Notes under the pieces: generated by a model
Seen by the model: only the letters and a program-made list of their open reading frames with translations
The model's database searches: none
What the model was told of the DNA's origin: nothing
Assembly: GCA_041739295.1 (NCBI GenBank)
Contig: JBGSOE010000261.1
Span: 1-6,692 of the forward strand
From: JAHJQQ01 sp041739295
GTDB lineage: Bacteria > Pseudomonadota > Gammaproteobacteria > Thiohalobacterales > Thiohalobacteraceae
Direction of reading: 5' to 3'
Length of the DNA: 6,692 nt
In this document: piece by piece, positions 1-6,234 of the stretch
Layout of the letters: every line of letters begins with the position of its first letter
How positions within the stretch are numbered: position 1 is the first letter of the stretch
Position numbers and translations under genes: made by a program

Positions 1-258
1 GCTGAGGATTATGTGCACCGTATCGGACGTACCGCGCGTTTGGGGGCTGACGGTGACGCCATCAGCTTCGCCTGCGAGACCTATGTCTATTCGTTGCCGG
101 AAATCGAGTCCTACATCGGGCACAAGATCCCGGTAGAGGCACCCGGTCAGGAGTTGTTCGCGGAGTTGCTACCCCCCGTGAAGACGGATCGGCCGCCGCG
201 ACGGCCGGGCGGGGGTGGACCCAGGAAAAGCGGTGGCGGTGGTCAGCGCCGGCGCTAA
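1..258 (+). CDS. rhlB: DEAD-box ATP-dependent RNA helicase, RhlB-like (C-terminal end only)
   Basis: The open reading frame enters from the left edge in frame 1 and ends at TAA 256-258, giving the last 85 residues. It begins inside helicase motif VI (AEDYVHRIGRTAR, residues 1-13 of the fragment), whose arginines contact ATP in DEAD-box proteins. The following stretch (DAISFACETYVYSLPEIESYIGHKIPVE in meaning: a serine/acidic segment, then LPEIESYIGHKIPVE) matches my memory of E. coli RhlB, with its LPAIETYIGHSIPV segment, better than RhlE, SrmB or DbpA. RhlB unwinds RNA in the cytoplasm and in enterobacteria joins the RNase E degradosome. The last 25 or so residues are a basic Arg/Pro/Gly tail with two GGGG runs, typical of low-complexity RNA-binding tails in this family. 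The helicase core is outside the window, so paralogue identity rests on this end alone. It is separated from gspC by 74 bases and is probably not functionally tied to secretion. Confidence 0.85.
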   Translation, partial: AEDYVHRIGRTARLGADGDAISFACETYVYSLPEIESYIGHKIPVEAPGQELFAELLPPVKTDRPPRRPGGGGPRKSGGGGQRRR

Positions 259-332
259 CGTCTTGGTGCCGGCCGAAAGCCGAGTACTTGAACATTAATG
301 CAGTAAATAGGGCAAAAGAGGGTGTGCCGAAT
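259..332 (+). other. Intergenic gap between rhlB and gspC with the gspC ribosome binding site
   Basis: This gap holds a short CGGC/GCCG stem (270-273 with 279-282) but no T-run after it, so I do not call a terminator. A purine-rich AAGAGGG at 316-322 lies 10 bases before ATG 333 and is the likely Shine-Dalgarno site for gspC; it supports ATG 333 over the in-frame TTG at 288. A TTGAAC at 288-293 resembles a -35 box but has no credible -10 at the right distance, so whether the gsp genes have their own promoter here is open. Confidence 0.5.
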
Positions 333-1211
333 ATGCAACTGAACCAGGTGCTTGACTGGTTGCAAGGCCCGCGCGCCGAGCAGGCGGCGCGGCTGGTAGC
401 CTTATTGCTGGGGGTATGGTTGCTGTACCGCATGGCGGTGCTGGTCTGGCAGGTCGTGCCTGAGCCCGAACTGGCCGAAATGCCCTCAACCGTGACCGCC
501 GTTGCAACCGCGGCCCCGCAATCTGCTAAAACCCGCATGGATGTGGCCAATCTGGTCAATTGGCATCTGTTCGGCGCGCCGACGTCCATGGCGCCTGCCG
601 CCAGTACCGGTGGGCCGATCGACGCCCCTGATACCCGTCTTAATCTGGTACTGCGCGGCGTGCTATCCTCTGATGAACCTGAGGGCGCGCGTGCAATAAT
701 TGCGGAACCTAATGGAAACGAAAACTTTTTCCGGGTAGGCTCGGCACTGCCGGGTGGCGCCGAGCTGATAGAGATCTACGCCGACCGCATTATATTGATG
801 CGCGCCGGTCAACACGAAACCCTGCGACTGCCCCGCGAAGCGATGGAAGGGGCCGTTACGGCATCTGGGCGAGCCGATGCGGGCGCGACCGGTGCTGCCG
901 GTGAGGTGTTGGGTGAGTATCGCGACAGGATGGCGAACGATCCGCAGGCATTGATGGAACTGGCGCGGCCCGTGCCGTACACAGATGCCAACGGCTTTGC
1001 GGGATTCCGGCTGTTTCCCGGCAGTAAACCTGCTCTGTTTGCCCGGGTGGGTCTGCAGCCAGGCGATGTAGTCAAAGAGGTCAACGGCGTGATCTTGGAC
1101 AACCCGATGAAAGGGGGCGAGGTTATGCAGCAGCTGCGTGATAGCCAGCAGCTGTCGTTACGTATCCAGCGGGGTGGTCAGGAGATCACACTGGCTGTCG
1201 ATATCCCATAA
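333..1211 (+). CDS. gspC: Type II secretion system protein GspC (inner-membrane coupling protein, HR and PDZ domains)
   Basis: GspC is a bitopic inner-membrane protein that reaches across the periplasm and contacts the secretin GspD, linking the inner-membrane assembly to the outer-membrane channel. The 292-residue product is of usual family length. Visible parts are a short cytoplasmic N-terminus, one membrane helix at about 19-43 (LVALLLGVWLLYRMAVLVW core), a Pro/Ala-rich linker, the homology region (HR) at about 74-167 (NWHLFG, then LNLVLRGVLSS and the FFRVGSALPGGAEL strand pattern), an Ala/Gly-rich linker at about 180-197, and a C-terminal PDZ domain at about 212-292 with the hallmark LQPGDVVKEVNGV. 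ATG 333 is chosen because AAGAGGG sits 10 bases upstream; a TTG at 288 would add 15 residues with no Shine-Dalgarno and no family support. It is the first gene of the gspCDEF group, 33 bases before gspD. In some relatives the PDZ domain is replaced by a coiled coil; here it is clearly PDZ. Confidence 0.95.
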   Translation: MQLNQVLDWLQGPRAEQAARLVALLLGVWLLYRMAVLVWQVVPEPELAEMPSTVTAVATAAPQSAKTRMDVANLVNWHLFGAPTSMAPAASTGGPIDAPDTRLNLVLRGVLSSDEPEGARAIIAEPNGNENFFRVGSALPGGAELIEIYADRIILMRAGQHETLRLPREAMEGAVTASGRADAGATGAAGEVLGEYRDRMANDPQALMELARPVPYTDANGFAGFRLFPGSKPALFARVGLQPGDVVKEVNGVILDNPMKGGEVMQQLRDSQQLSLRIQRGGQEITLAVDIP

Positions 1212-1244
1212 CGTATTACGTATTTTGCTTAGGATAGGGATTGT

Positions 1245-3248
1245 ATGAAGTTTGCGCGCTTCAGGATGGCGTTTCGGTCTGGCGGTGTAGCGGTGATGGC
1301 GCTGCTGTTGGTGCTGACCGCGCCGATGGCTTGGGCGACCAGCGTGACCCTGAACCTCAAGGATGCCGATATCGGTGCGCTGATCGGCACCGTCGCCGAG
1401 GTTACCGGTACCAATTTCATTGTCGATCCGCGCGTCAAGGGCAAGGTCACGGTGGTGTCTTCCCGACCGATGGAATCCGACGAGGTCTATCAGGTCTTTT
1501 TGTCCATTCTCAAGGTGCACGGTTTCGCAGCGGTCCCGAGTGGCTCGGTGGTGAAGATCGTGCCCGACGTTAATGCCAAGTCTGAAGGTGTGCCGAGCGC
1601 CAACGATAAAAACCCGGGCAAGGGCGACGAAGTCGTCACCCGTGTGGTCGAGGTCAACAATGTCTCGGCCGCTCAGCTGGTGCCGATATTGCGGCCGCTG
1701 GTGCCGCAGCAAGGGCACATGGCGGCCTACCCGGGCACCAATGTGCTGATTATTTCCGATCGTGCGGACAATATTGAGCGCTTGGTCGAAATCATCCGGC
1801 GCATGGATCAGCAGAGCGACAGCGAGATTGAGGTAATGCCGTTGCAGTACGCCTCTGCCGCCGAGGTGGTGCGTATCATCTCCGCGCTCAACCGGCCGCA
1901 GCCGGGCCAACAGGCGATGCCTTCTGGAGAGCCGACGGTGATCGCCGATGAGCGCACCAACAGCGTCCTGATCGGCGGCGACAAATCTGATCGTTTGCGT
2001 CTGCGCATGGTCATTTCACATCTTGATACGCCGCTGGACCGCGGTGGCAACACCCATGTCATCTTCCTCAAATATTCCAAGGCCGAAGAGTTGGTAAAAG
2101 TACTGACTGGTGTCAGCAGCAGCATCGCCCAGGAAACGAAAGGTCAGGCGGCGGCTGCAACGCAGGGTGATCTGAGCATTCAGGCCGACGAGACGGCCAA
2201 TGCGCTGGTGATCAACGCGCCGCCGGATGTGTTCCGCTCCCTGGAGGCGGTCGTTCGGCAGCTGGATATCCGCCGTGCCCAGGTGCATGTCGAGGCAGTG
2301 ATCGCAGAGGTTGCCTCCGATAAATCCGCCGAACTGGGTGTGCAGTGGCGCGGGACCAATGATCTGTCCGGAAGTGGTGTGATCGGCGGTACCGATTTCC
2401 CAGGGACCGGCGCGTCCATCGGTGCGGTCGCGCGGAATCCGCTGAGCGCTGGTGCTGGTCTGAGTCTGGGTTATTTCGACGGCACTATCACCTTGCCTGG
2501 TACCGATGTTGAGATTCTCAATCTGGGAGCCTTGATACGTGCCTTGGCCTCGGATTCTTCGACCAACATTCTTGCAACCCCGAATCTGGTGACACTGGAC
2601 AATCAGGAAGCCGAGATTGTGGTCGCGCAGAATGTCCCGTTTGTGACCGGCTCTTTTACCAGTACGGGTTCCGGCGAAGGTGTGACTAACCCGTTCCAGA
2701 CCATCGAGCGTCAGGACGTGGGTTTGACCTTGAAGGTCAAACCTCAGATCAATGAAGGTGACGCCATTCAGTTAGAAATTCAGCAGGAGATTTCCGACGT
2801 GAGTAATAAGCCAGTCTCGGGCGCATCGGACATTGTCACCAATAAGCGTTCCATCAAGACCACGGTGTTGGTTGAAGATAAGCAGATGATCGTGCTCGGT
2901 GGTCTATTGGATGACAATCTGGTCGAGAATGTGCAGAAGGTGCCGCTGCTGGGTGATCTGCCGCTGCTGGGTAATCTGTTCAAATCACGCAGCACGAGCA
3001 AGACCAAGCGTAATCTGATGATTTTCATGCAGCCGTCCATCCTGCGCGACGCGGCCTATTACAGTGATACCAGTATGCGCAAGTACAACTATATGCGCGG
3101 CCTGCAGACAAATCAGCGTGATAGTGGCGTGAATTTGTTGCCGGATAAAGAGGCGCCGGTATTGCCTGAGTATCCTATGACGACCACAACCGTGCCTGCA
3201 CCGGATCTGACTACCCAACCTATCGCGATACCCGAAGTAACGCCATGA
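1245..3248 (+). CDS. gspD: Type II secretion system secretin GspD (outer-membrane channel)
   Basis: GspD forms the multimeric gated outer-membrane pore through which folded exoproteins leave the cell. The 667-residue length is typical. A Sec signal peptide is visible: basic start (MKFARFRMAFR), hydrophobic core VMALLLVL, and a likely cut after Ala-Trp-Ala at residue 31. Then come N0 (about 32-106, NLKDADIGALIGTVAEVTG), three ring-building N1, N2 and N3 domains (about 130-188, 195-261, 269-341), and the secretin domain (about 345-600) with the conserved SSTNILATPNLVTLDN, VGLTLKVKPQINEGD and VPLLGDLPLLGNLF motifs. The last 67 residues are a variable tail ending in a Thr/Pro-rich stretch, where pilotin-binding S-domains lie in many homologues; whether this tail binds a pilotin is not visible. 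The start ATG 1245 has AGGGA at 1236-1240 (close) and AGGA at 1231-1234 (10 bases away). Its TGA stop overlaps the gspE ATG by 4 bases, implying translational coupling. Confidence 0.98.
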   Translation: MKFARFRMAFRSGGVAVMALLLVLTAPMAWATSVTLNLKDADIGALIGTVAEVTGTNFIVDPRVKGKVTVVSSRPMESDEVYQVFLSILKVHGFAAVPSGSVVKIVPDVNAKSEGVPSANDKNPGKGDEVVTRVVEVNNVSAAQLVPILRPLVPQQGHMAAYPGTNVLIISDRADNIERLVEIIRRMDQQSDSEIEVMPLQYASAAEVVRIISALNRPQPGQQAMPSGEPTVIADERTNSVLIGGDKSDRLRLRMVISHLDTPLDRGGNTHVIFLKYSKAEELVKVLTGVSSSIAQETKGQAAAATQGDLSIQADETANALVINAPPDVFRSLEAVVRQLDIRRAQVHVEAVIAEVASDKSAELGVQWRGTNDLSGSGVIGGTDFPGTGASIGAVARNPLSAGAGLSLGYFDGTITLPGTDVEILNLGALIRALASDSSTNILATPNLVTLDNQEAEIVVAQNVPFVTGSFTSTGSGEGVTNPFQTIERQDVGLTLKVKPQINEGDAIQLEIQQEISDVSNKPVSGASDIVTNKRSIKTTVLVEDKQMIVLGGLLDDNLVENVQKVPLLGDLPLLGNLFKSRSTSKTKRNLMIFMQPSILRDAAYYSDTSMRKYNYMRGLQTNQRDSGVNLLPDKEAPVLPEYPMTTTTVPAPDLTTQPIAIPEVTP

Positions 3249-4771
3249 ACGAGGCCGAGCTGAGTTCGGGGCTCGAGTCGGAGCCGGTGGAGCCCTCTCC
3301 GTCGCCGAGCCGGCCGAGTTTCGCCTTTGCCAAACGCCATGGTGTACTGGTCAGTGGTGAGCGCGATGGACATATGGTGGTGCGCCACCGTCCTGATGTA
3401 ACCCTGAACGCTCTTGCTGAACTGCGCCGCTTTCTGCGTCGACCGCTGTTGTTGGAGACTGTCCCCGAAGATCGTTTCAACAGTCAGCTGACCGACGCCT
3501 ACGAAAACGAATCCAGTCAGACCATGATGATGATGGAGGACATGGGCGACGATACGGATCTGTTCCGCATCGCCCAACAACTTCCGGAACCAGAAGATCT
3601 GCTGGATTCCCAGGATGACGCGCCGATCATCCGCCTGATCAATGCGCTGCTCACCGAGGCGGTCAAGGAAAATGCCTCGGATATTCACGTCGAGACTTTT
3701 GAAAATCGGCTCGTGGTGCGGTTCCGCGTCGATGGCGTGTTGCGCGAAGTGTTGCAGCCACAGCGTGTGTTGGCGCCGTTGATTGTGTCGCGCATCAAGG
3801 TCATGGCTAAACTCGACATTGCCGAAAAGCGTCTGCCGCAGGACGGTCGTATATCGTTGCGGGTCGCTGGTCGCGCCGTCGATGTGCGCGTATCCACTCT
3901 ACCTTCCGGACACGGCGAGCGGGTGGTGTTACGTCTGCTGGATAAGCAGGCCGGGCGTCTGGATCTGGAACACCTGGGCATGGCGCGCGAGTCGCGTCTG
4001 ACCATGGATCGCATCATCCATCGGCCACACGGCATCATCCTGGTTACCGGCCCGACCGGTTCCGGTAAAACCACCACACTGTATGCCGCGTTGACCAAAC
4101 TCAACGATCGCAGCAGCAACATTCTCACCGTCGAAGATCCTATCGAATATTACCTCGACGGCATCGGTCAGACTCAGGTCAACACCAAGGTAGAGATGAC
4201 CTTTGCGCGCGGACTGCGCGCTATCCTGCGTCAGGATCCGGATGTCGTGATGGTCGGTGAAATTCGCGACATCGAAACCGCCGAGATTGCGGTGCAGGTG
4301 AGCTTGACCGGTCACCTTGTGCTCTCGACGCTGCATACCAACAGCGCGGTCGGTGCCGTAACCCGTCTGCGTGATATGGGTGTGGAGCCGTTCCTGCTGT
4401 CGTCGAGTCTGATCGGTGTCTTGGCTCAGCGGCTGGTGCGGGTGCTCTGTACGCATTGCAAGCAGGAGTACACCGCGACCGCTGGCGATTGTTCATTGCT
4501 GGATGTGTCCGCCGAAGAGCCACCGACCCTGTACCGCGCGGTGGGTTGTGCGGCCTGCAATAATTTAGGTTACCAGGGTCGTACCGGTATCTACGAACTT
4601 ATCGAGATCGATGATCGTCTCGCGACTATGATACATGACGGTACCAGCGAGCAGGACATGGAGCGCTATGCGCGCACCCGTTCGGCCAGTATCCGCCACG
4701 ACGGCATGCGCCGTATCCTGGAAGGCAAGACAACCCTGGAAGAAGTATTGCGCGTGACGCGTGAGGACTAG
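3245..4771 (+). CDS. gspE: Type II secretion system ATPase GspE
   Basis: GspE is the cytoplasmic hexameric ATPase that powers pseudopilus assembly, normally held at the membrane by GspL and acting through GspF. The 508-residue length matches the family. Seen in order: a variable Ser/Pro/Glu-rich N-terminus (1-24), an N1E-type domain at about 25-85, an acidic linker holding four consecutive Met (94-97), the N2E domain from about 125 (ASDIHVE, FRVDGVLREV, KRLPQDGRIS), Walker A GPTGSGKT at 269-276, Asp box LTVEDPIEY at 294-302, Walker B DPDVVMVGEIRD at 331-342 with the catalytic Glu 339, and His box LTGHLVLSTLHTN at 354-366. Two CxxC pairs (402/405 and 435/438) form the zinc-binding module that marks GspE/PilB-type enzymes. 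All key residues are intact. It starts within the gspD stop (ATGA) with no strong Shine-Dalgarno, as expected for coupled translation. Its TAG stop lies inside the repeat that follows. The operon partners separate it from the related type IV pilus ATPase PilB. Confidence 0.98.
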   Translation: MNEAELSSGLESEPVEPSPSPSRPSFAFAKRHGVLVSGERDGHMVVRHRPDVTLNALAELRRFLRRPLLLETVPEDRFNSQLTDAYENESSQTMMMMEDMGDDTDLFRIAQQLPEPEDLLDSQDDAPIIRLINALLTEAVKENASDIHVETFENRLVVRFRVDGVLREVLQPQRVLAPLIVSRIKVMAKLDIAEKRLPQDGRISLRVAGRAVDVRVSTLPSGHGERVVLRLLDKQAGRLDLEHLGMARESRLTMDRIIHRPHGIILVTGPTGSGKTTTLYAALTKLNDRSSNILTVEDPIEYYLDGIGQTQVNTKVEMTFARGLRAILRQDPDVVMVGEIRDIETAEIAVQVSLTGHLVLSTLHTNSAVGAVTRLRDMGVEPFLLSSSLIGVLAQRLVRVLCTHCKQEYTATAGDCSLLDVSAEEPPTLYRAVGCAACNNLGYQGRTGIYELIEIDDRLATMIHDGTSEQDMERYARTRSASIRHDGMRRILEGKTTLEEVLRVTRED

Positions 4772-4861
4772 GTTCTAGGGCCGCGGTAAAACCTCTTTCT
4801 GCGCAGCGGTACTAGTATTGGAATGGTTATGAATCGCCCTAGAACCTAGGACCTAGAACCT
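4768..4861. repeat. CTAG-rich heptamer repeat with 14-bp inverted repeat between gspE and gspF
   Basis: The left arm CTAGGTTCTAGGGC (4768-4781) and right arm GCCCTAGAACCTAG (4836-4849) are perfect reverse complements with a 54-base spacer. The right side is a tandem run of the heptamer CCTAGRA: CCTAGAA at 4838, CCTAGGA at 4845, CCTAGAA at 4852, then CCT. The left arm contains the same heptamer in reverse (TTCTAGG). The left arm begins one base before the gspE TAG stop and so contains it. The spacer 4782-4835 shows no open reading frame and no clear promoter. In RNA, the left arm could pair with the nearer copy (14 bp) or, less well, with the farther copy at 4852-4861 (10 bp). There is no U-run after either stem, so it does not look like an intrinsic terminator. 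I see no target-site duplication, so whether it is a small mobile element or an expanded simple repeat is unresolved. Confidence 0.85.
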
Positions 4862-4877
4862 CAGCCCTGAATCTACC

Positions 4878-6095
4878 ATGCCTGCCTTCGAATTCACTGC
4901 ACTGGATGCCAACGGCCGCGAGCAAAAAGGCTTGCTCGAGGGCGATAGCCCGCGCGCGGTGCGTCAGCAGTTACGCGAACGTCATTGGACGCCACTGGAT
5001 GTTCAGGAGGTCGCCGAGCGTGAGGCAAAGGCTACAGCGCGGCGTTTCAGCCTGCGGCGCGGTATTGCGGCGGTTGATCTGGCGTTGTTGACTCGCCAGC
5101 TCTCCACACTCGTGCGTTCCGGACTGCCGTTGGAAGAATCCGTGCGTGCAGTTTCGCAGCAAACCGAGAAGCCCCGTCTGAAAAGCATGCTTCTGGGTGT
5201 GCGCTCGCGGGTGATGGAAGGCCATACACTGGCCTCCGGTCTGTCCGACTATCCGCATATTTTCCCCGAACTGTATCGCGCCACGGTTGGCGCCGGTGAG
5301 CAGTCGGGGCATCTGGATGTGGTACTGGAGCGGCTCGCCGATTACACCGAAAGCCGTCAGCAGTTGCGCCAGAAAGTGCAGCTGGCGCTGTTCTACCCTG
5401 CCATCCTGACGCTGCTGGCAATCGCTGTTGTGACACTATTGCTTACCTATGTCGTGCCGCAGGTCGTGGAGGTGTTCCAGAACATCGGGCAGCAACTGCC
5501 GTTGCTTACCCGTGGGCTGATCGCACTCAGTGATTTCCTGCGCGAGTATGGTGTATACATCCTGGTGTTATTGGCCATAGGCGTGGGAGTGTTCATCTGG
5601 TTGCTGCGTAAGCCGGGGCCGCGGCGGCGTTGGGACGGTTTTTTGTTGCGCCTGCCGTTGATTTCGCGCTTGGTGCGCGGTCTCAATACGGCGCGTTTTT
5701 CTCGCACCTTCAGCATCCTGCTGGCCTCGGGTGTGCCAGTGCTGGATGCGTTGCGCATCGCCGCCGAGGTGATCAGCAATCTGCATATGCGCGATGCCGT
5801 TGAGGCAGCGGCCAATAAAGTGCGCGAAGGCACCAGCATCTTTTCCGCTCTGGATAAAAGTAAGTGCTTCCCGCCGCTGACCCTGCACCTGATCGCCAGC
5901 GGCGAGACCGCCGGCAATCTGGAAGACATGCTCGATCGAGCTGCCACCAGTCAGGAGCGCGAAGTCGAAGTCCTGGTTGCCACCTTACTGGGTCTGTTTG
6001 AACCCTTGCTGATTATTGCAATGGGTGGTGTGGTTCTGATCATTGTCCTTGCCATTCTGCTGCCGATCTTCGATCTGAATCAGTTGGTTCATTAA
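4878..6095 (+). CDS. gspF: Type II secretion system inner-membrane platform protein GspF
   Basis: GspF is the polytopic platform protein of the inner membrane, thought to pass GspE's ATP-driven motion to the pseudopilin subunits. The product has 405 residues, the usual length. The N-terminus (MPAFEFTALDANGREQKG, then EGDSPRAVRQQLRE) is the standard GspF opening, which fixes the start although no Shine-Dalgarno precedes it. Two T2SSF domains follow, at about 72-195 (LALLTRQLSTLVRSGLPLEES) and 274-397 (FSRTFSILLASGVPVLDAL), each with the Gly-Glu turn pattern (GAGEQSGHLD at 138-147, ASGETAGNLEDML at 340-352). Membrane segments are at about 172-194, 225-243 and 374-397, as in the family. It is 106 bases from gspE, unlike the tight spacing of C-D-E, and a repeat element fills the gap. 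Context (gspCDE upstream) favours GspF over its pilus homologue PilC. No gspG follows. Confidence 0.97.
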   Translation: MPAFEFTALDANGREQKGLLEGDSPRAVRQQLRERHWTPLDVQEVAEREAKATARRFSLRRGIAAVDLALLTRQLSTLVRSGLPLEESVRAVSQQTEKPRLKSMLLGVRSRVMEGHTLASGLSDYPHIFPELYRATVGAGEQSGHLDVVLERLADYTESRQQLRQKVQLALFYPAILTLLAIAVVTLLLTYVVPQVVEVFQNIGQQLPLLTRGLIALSDFLREYGVYILVLLAIGVGVFIWLLRKPGPRRRWDGFLLRLPLISRLVRGLNTARFSRTFSILLASGVPVLDALRIAAEVISNLHMRDAVEAAANKVREGTSIFSALDKSKCFPPLTLHLIASGETAGNLEDMLDRAATSQEREVEVLVATLLGLFEPLLIIAMGGVVLIIVLAILLPIFDLNQLVH

Positions 6096-6133
6096 TCTCT
6101 CGCAAAAGAATCATGTTCGTGGCACGCACGGAC

Positions 6134-6159
6134 GGGGACAGAGCTGAAGATCTGTCCCC
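6134..6159. repeat. GGGGACAGA palindrome, REP-like
   Basis: GGGGACAGA (6134-6142) and TCTGTCCCC (6151-6159) form a perfect 9-bp inverted repeat around an 8-base loop, 38 bases after the gspF stop. From memory, palindromes built on GGGGACAG are scattered between genes in many gamma- and betaproteobacteria and often flank REP-associated tyrosine transposase (IS200-like) genes. No transposase is present in this window, so this would be a lone copy. The stem would also form in the gspF transcript, where it might protect the 3' end, but no U-run follows and I do not call it a terminator. The palindrome is certain; the REP assignment is inference. Confidence 0.65.
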
Positions 6160-6188
6160 ACAGTGGTAGTGTGCTGGCAGGTAGCACT

Positions 6189-6212
6189 TAATTCGATTAT
6201 GACCTCGAATTA
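6189..6212. promoter_or_regulatory. Operator-like dyad upstream of the MFS gene
   Basis: TAATTCGA (6189-6196) and TCGAATTA (6205-6212) are perfect 8-bp reverse complements separated by 8 bases. The half-site centres are 16 bases apart, compatible with a dimeric repressor reading one DNA face. A candidate -35 (ATGACC, 6199-6204) lies in the spacer, so a bound protein would block it. No regulator gene is in the window, and the AT-rich dyad could also be chance or a short RNA stem. Confidence 0.35.
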
Positions 6213-6228
6213 CCTAATGCCCTACAAT
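6199..6228 (+). promoter_or_regulatory. Possible sigma-70 promoter for the MFS gene
   Basis: TACAAT at 6223-6228 matches 5 of 6 bases of the -10 consensus. ATGACC at 6199-6204 matches 4 of 6 bases of the -35 consensus with an 18-base spacer. Transcription would begin at about 6235, which is the preferred start codon, giving a leaderless or nearly leaderless message; this fits the absence of any Shine-Dalgarno before that gene. If the gene instead starts at ATG 6199 or 6217 this call is wrong. Confidence 0.3.
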
Positions 6229-6234
6229 CCCCGC

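Noticed and set aside
270..282. Hairpin after rhlB as an intrinsic terminator
   Set aside because: The stem is only 4 bp and there is no T-run after it.
288..332. TTG-initiated extension of gspC by 15 residues
   Set aside because: The purine-rich AAGAGGG at 316-322 would lie inside the coding region, the added residues have no family support, and ATG 333 is well placed.
62..589. 175-codon minus-strand open frame across rhlB and gspC
   Set aside because: It overlaps two genes with recognisable family motifs on the plus strand and shows no domain or ribosome site of its own.
1158..1910. 250-codon open frame on the minus strand across the gspC end and gspD start
   Set aside because: It lies opposite clear gspD codons, its translation is His/Arg/Asp-rich low-quality sequence with no recognisable domain, and such frames are a by-product of GC-rich codon use.
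2941..2972. Direct repeat TGCCGCTGCTGGGT, two copies 18 bases apart in gspD
   Set aside because: It encodes the conserved secretin motif VPLLGDLPLLGNLF, which is internally repetitive in the protein family.
3929..4456. 175-codon minus-strand open frame inside gspE
   Set aside because: It lies wholly opposite the Walker A, Walker B and His-box coding region of gspE; its translation is a shadow of that sequence.
4782..4835. Promoter for gspF in the repeat spacer (TTGGAA at 4819-4824, TAGTAT nearby)
   Set aside because: No -35/-10 pair has acceptable spacing and order, so I could not support it.
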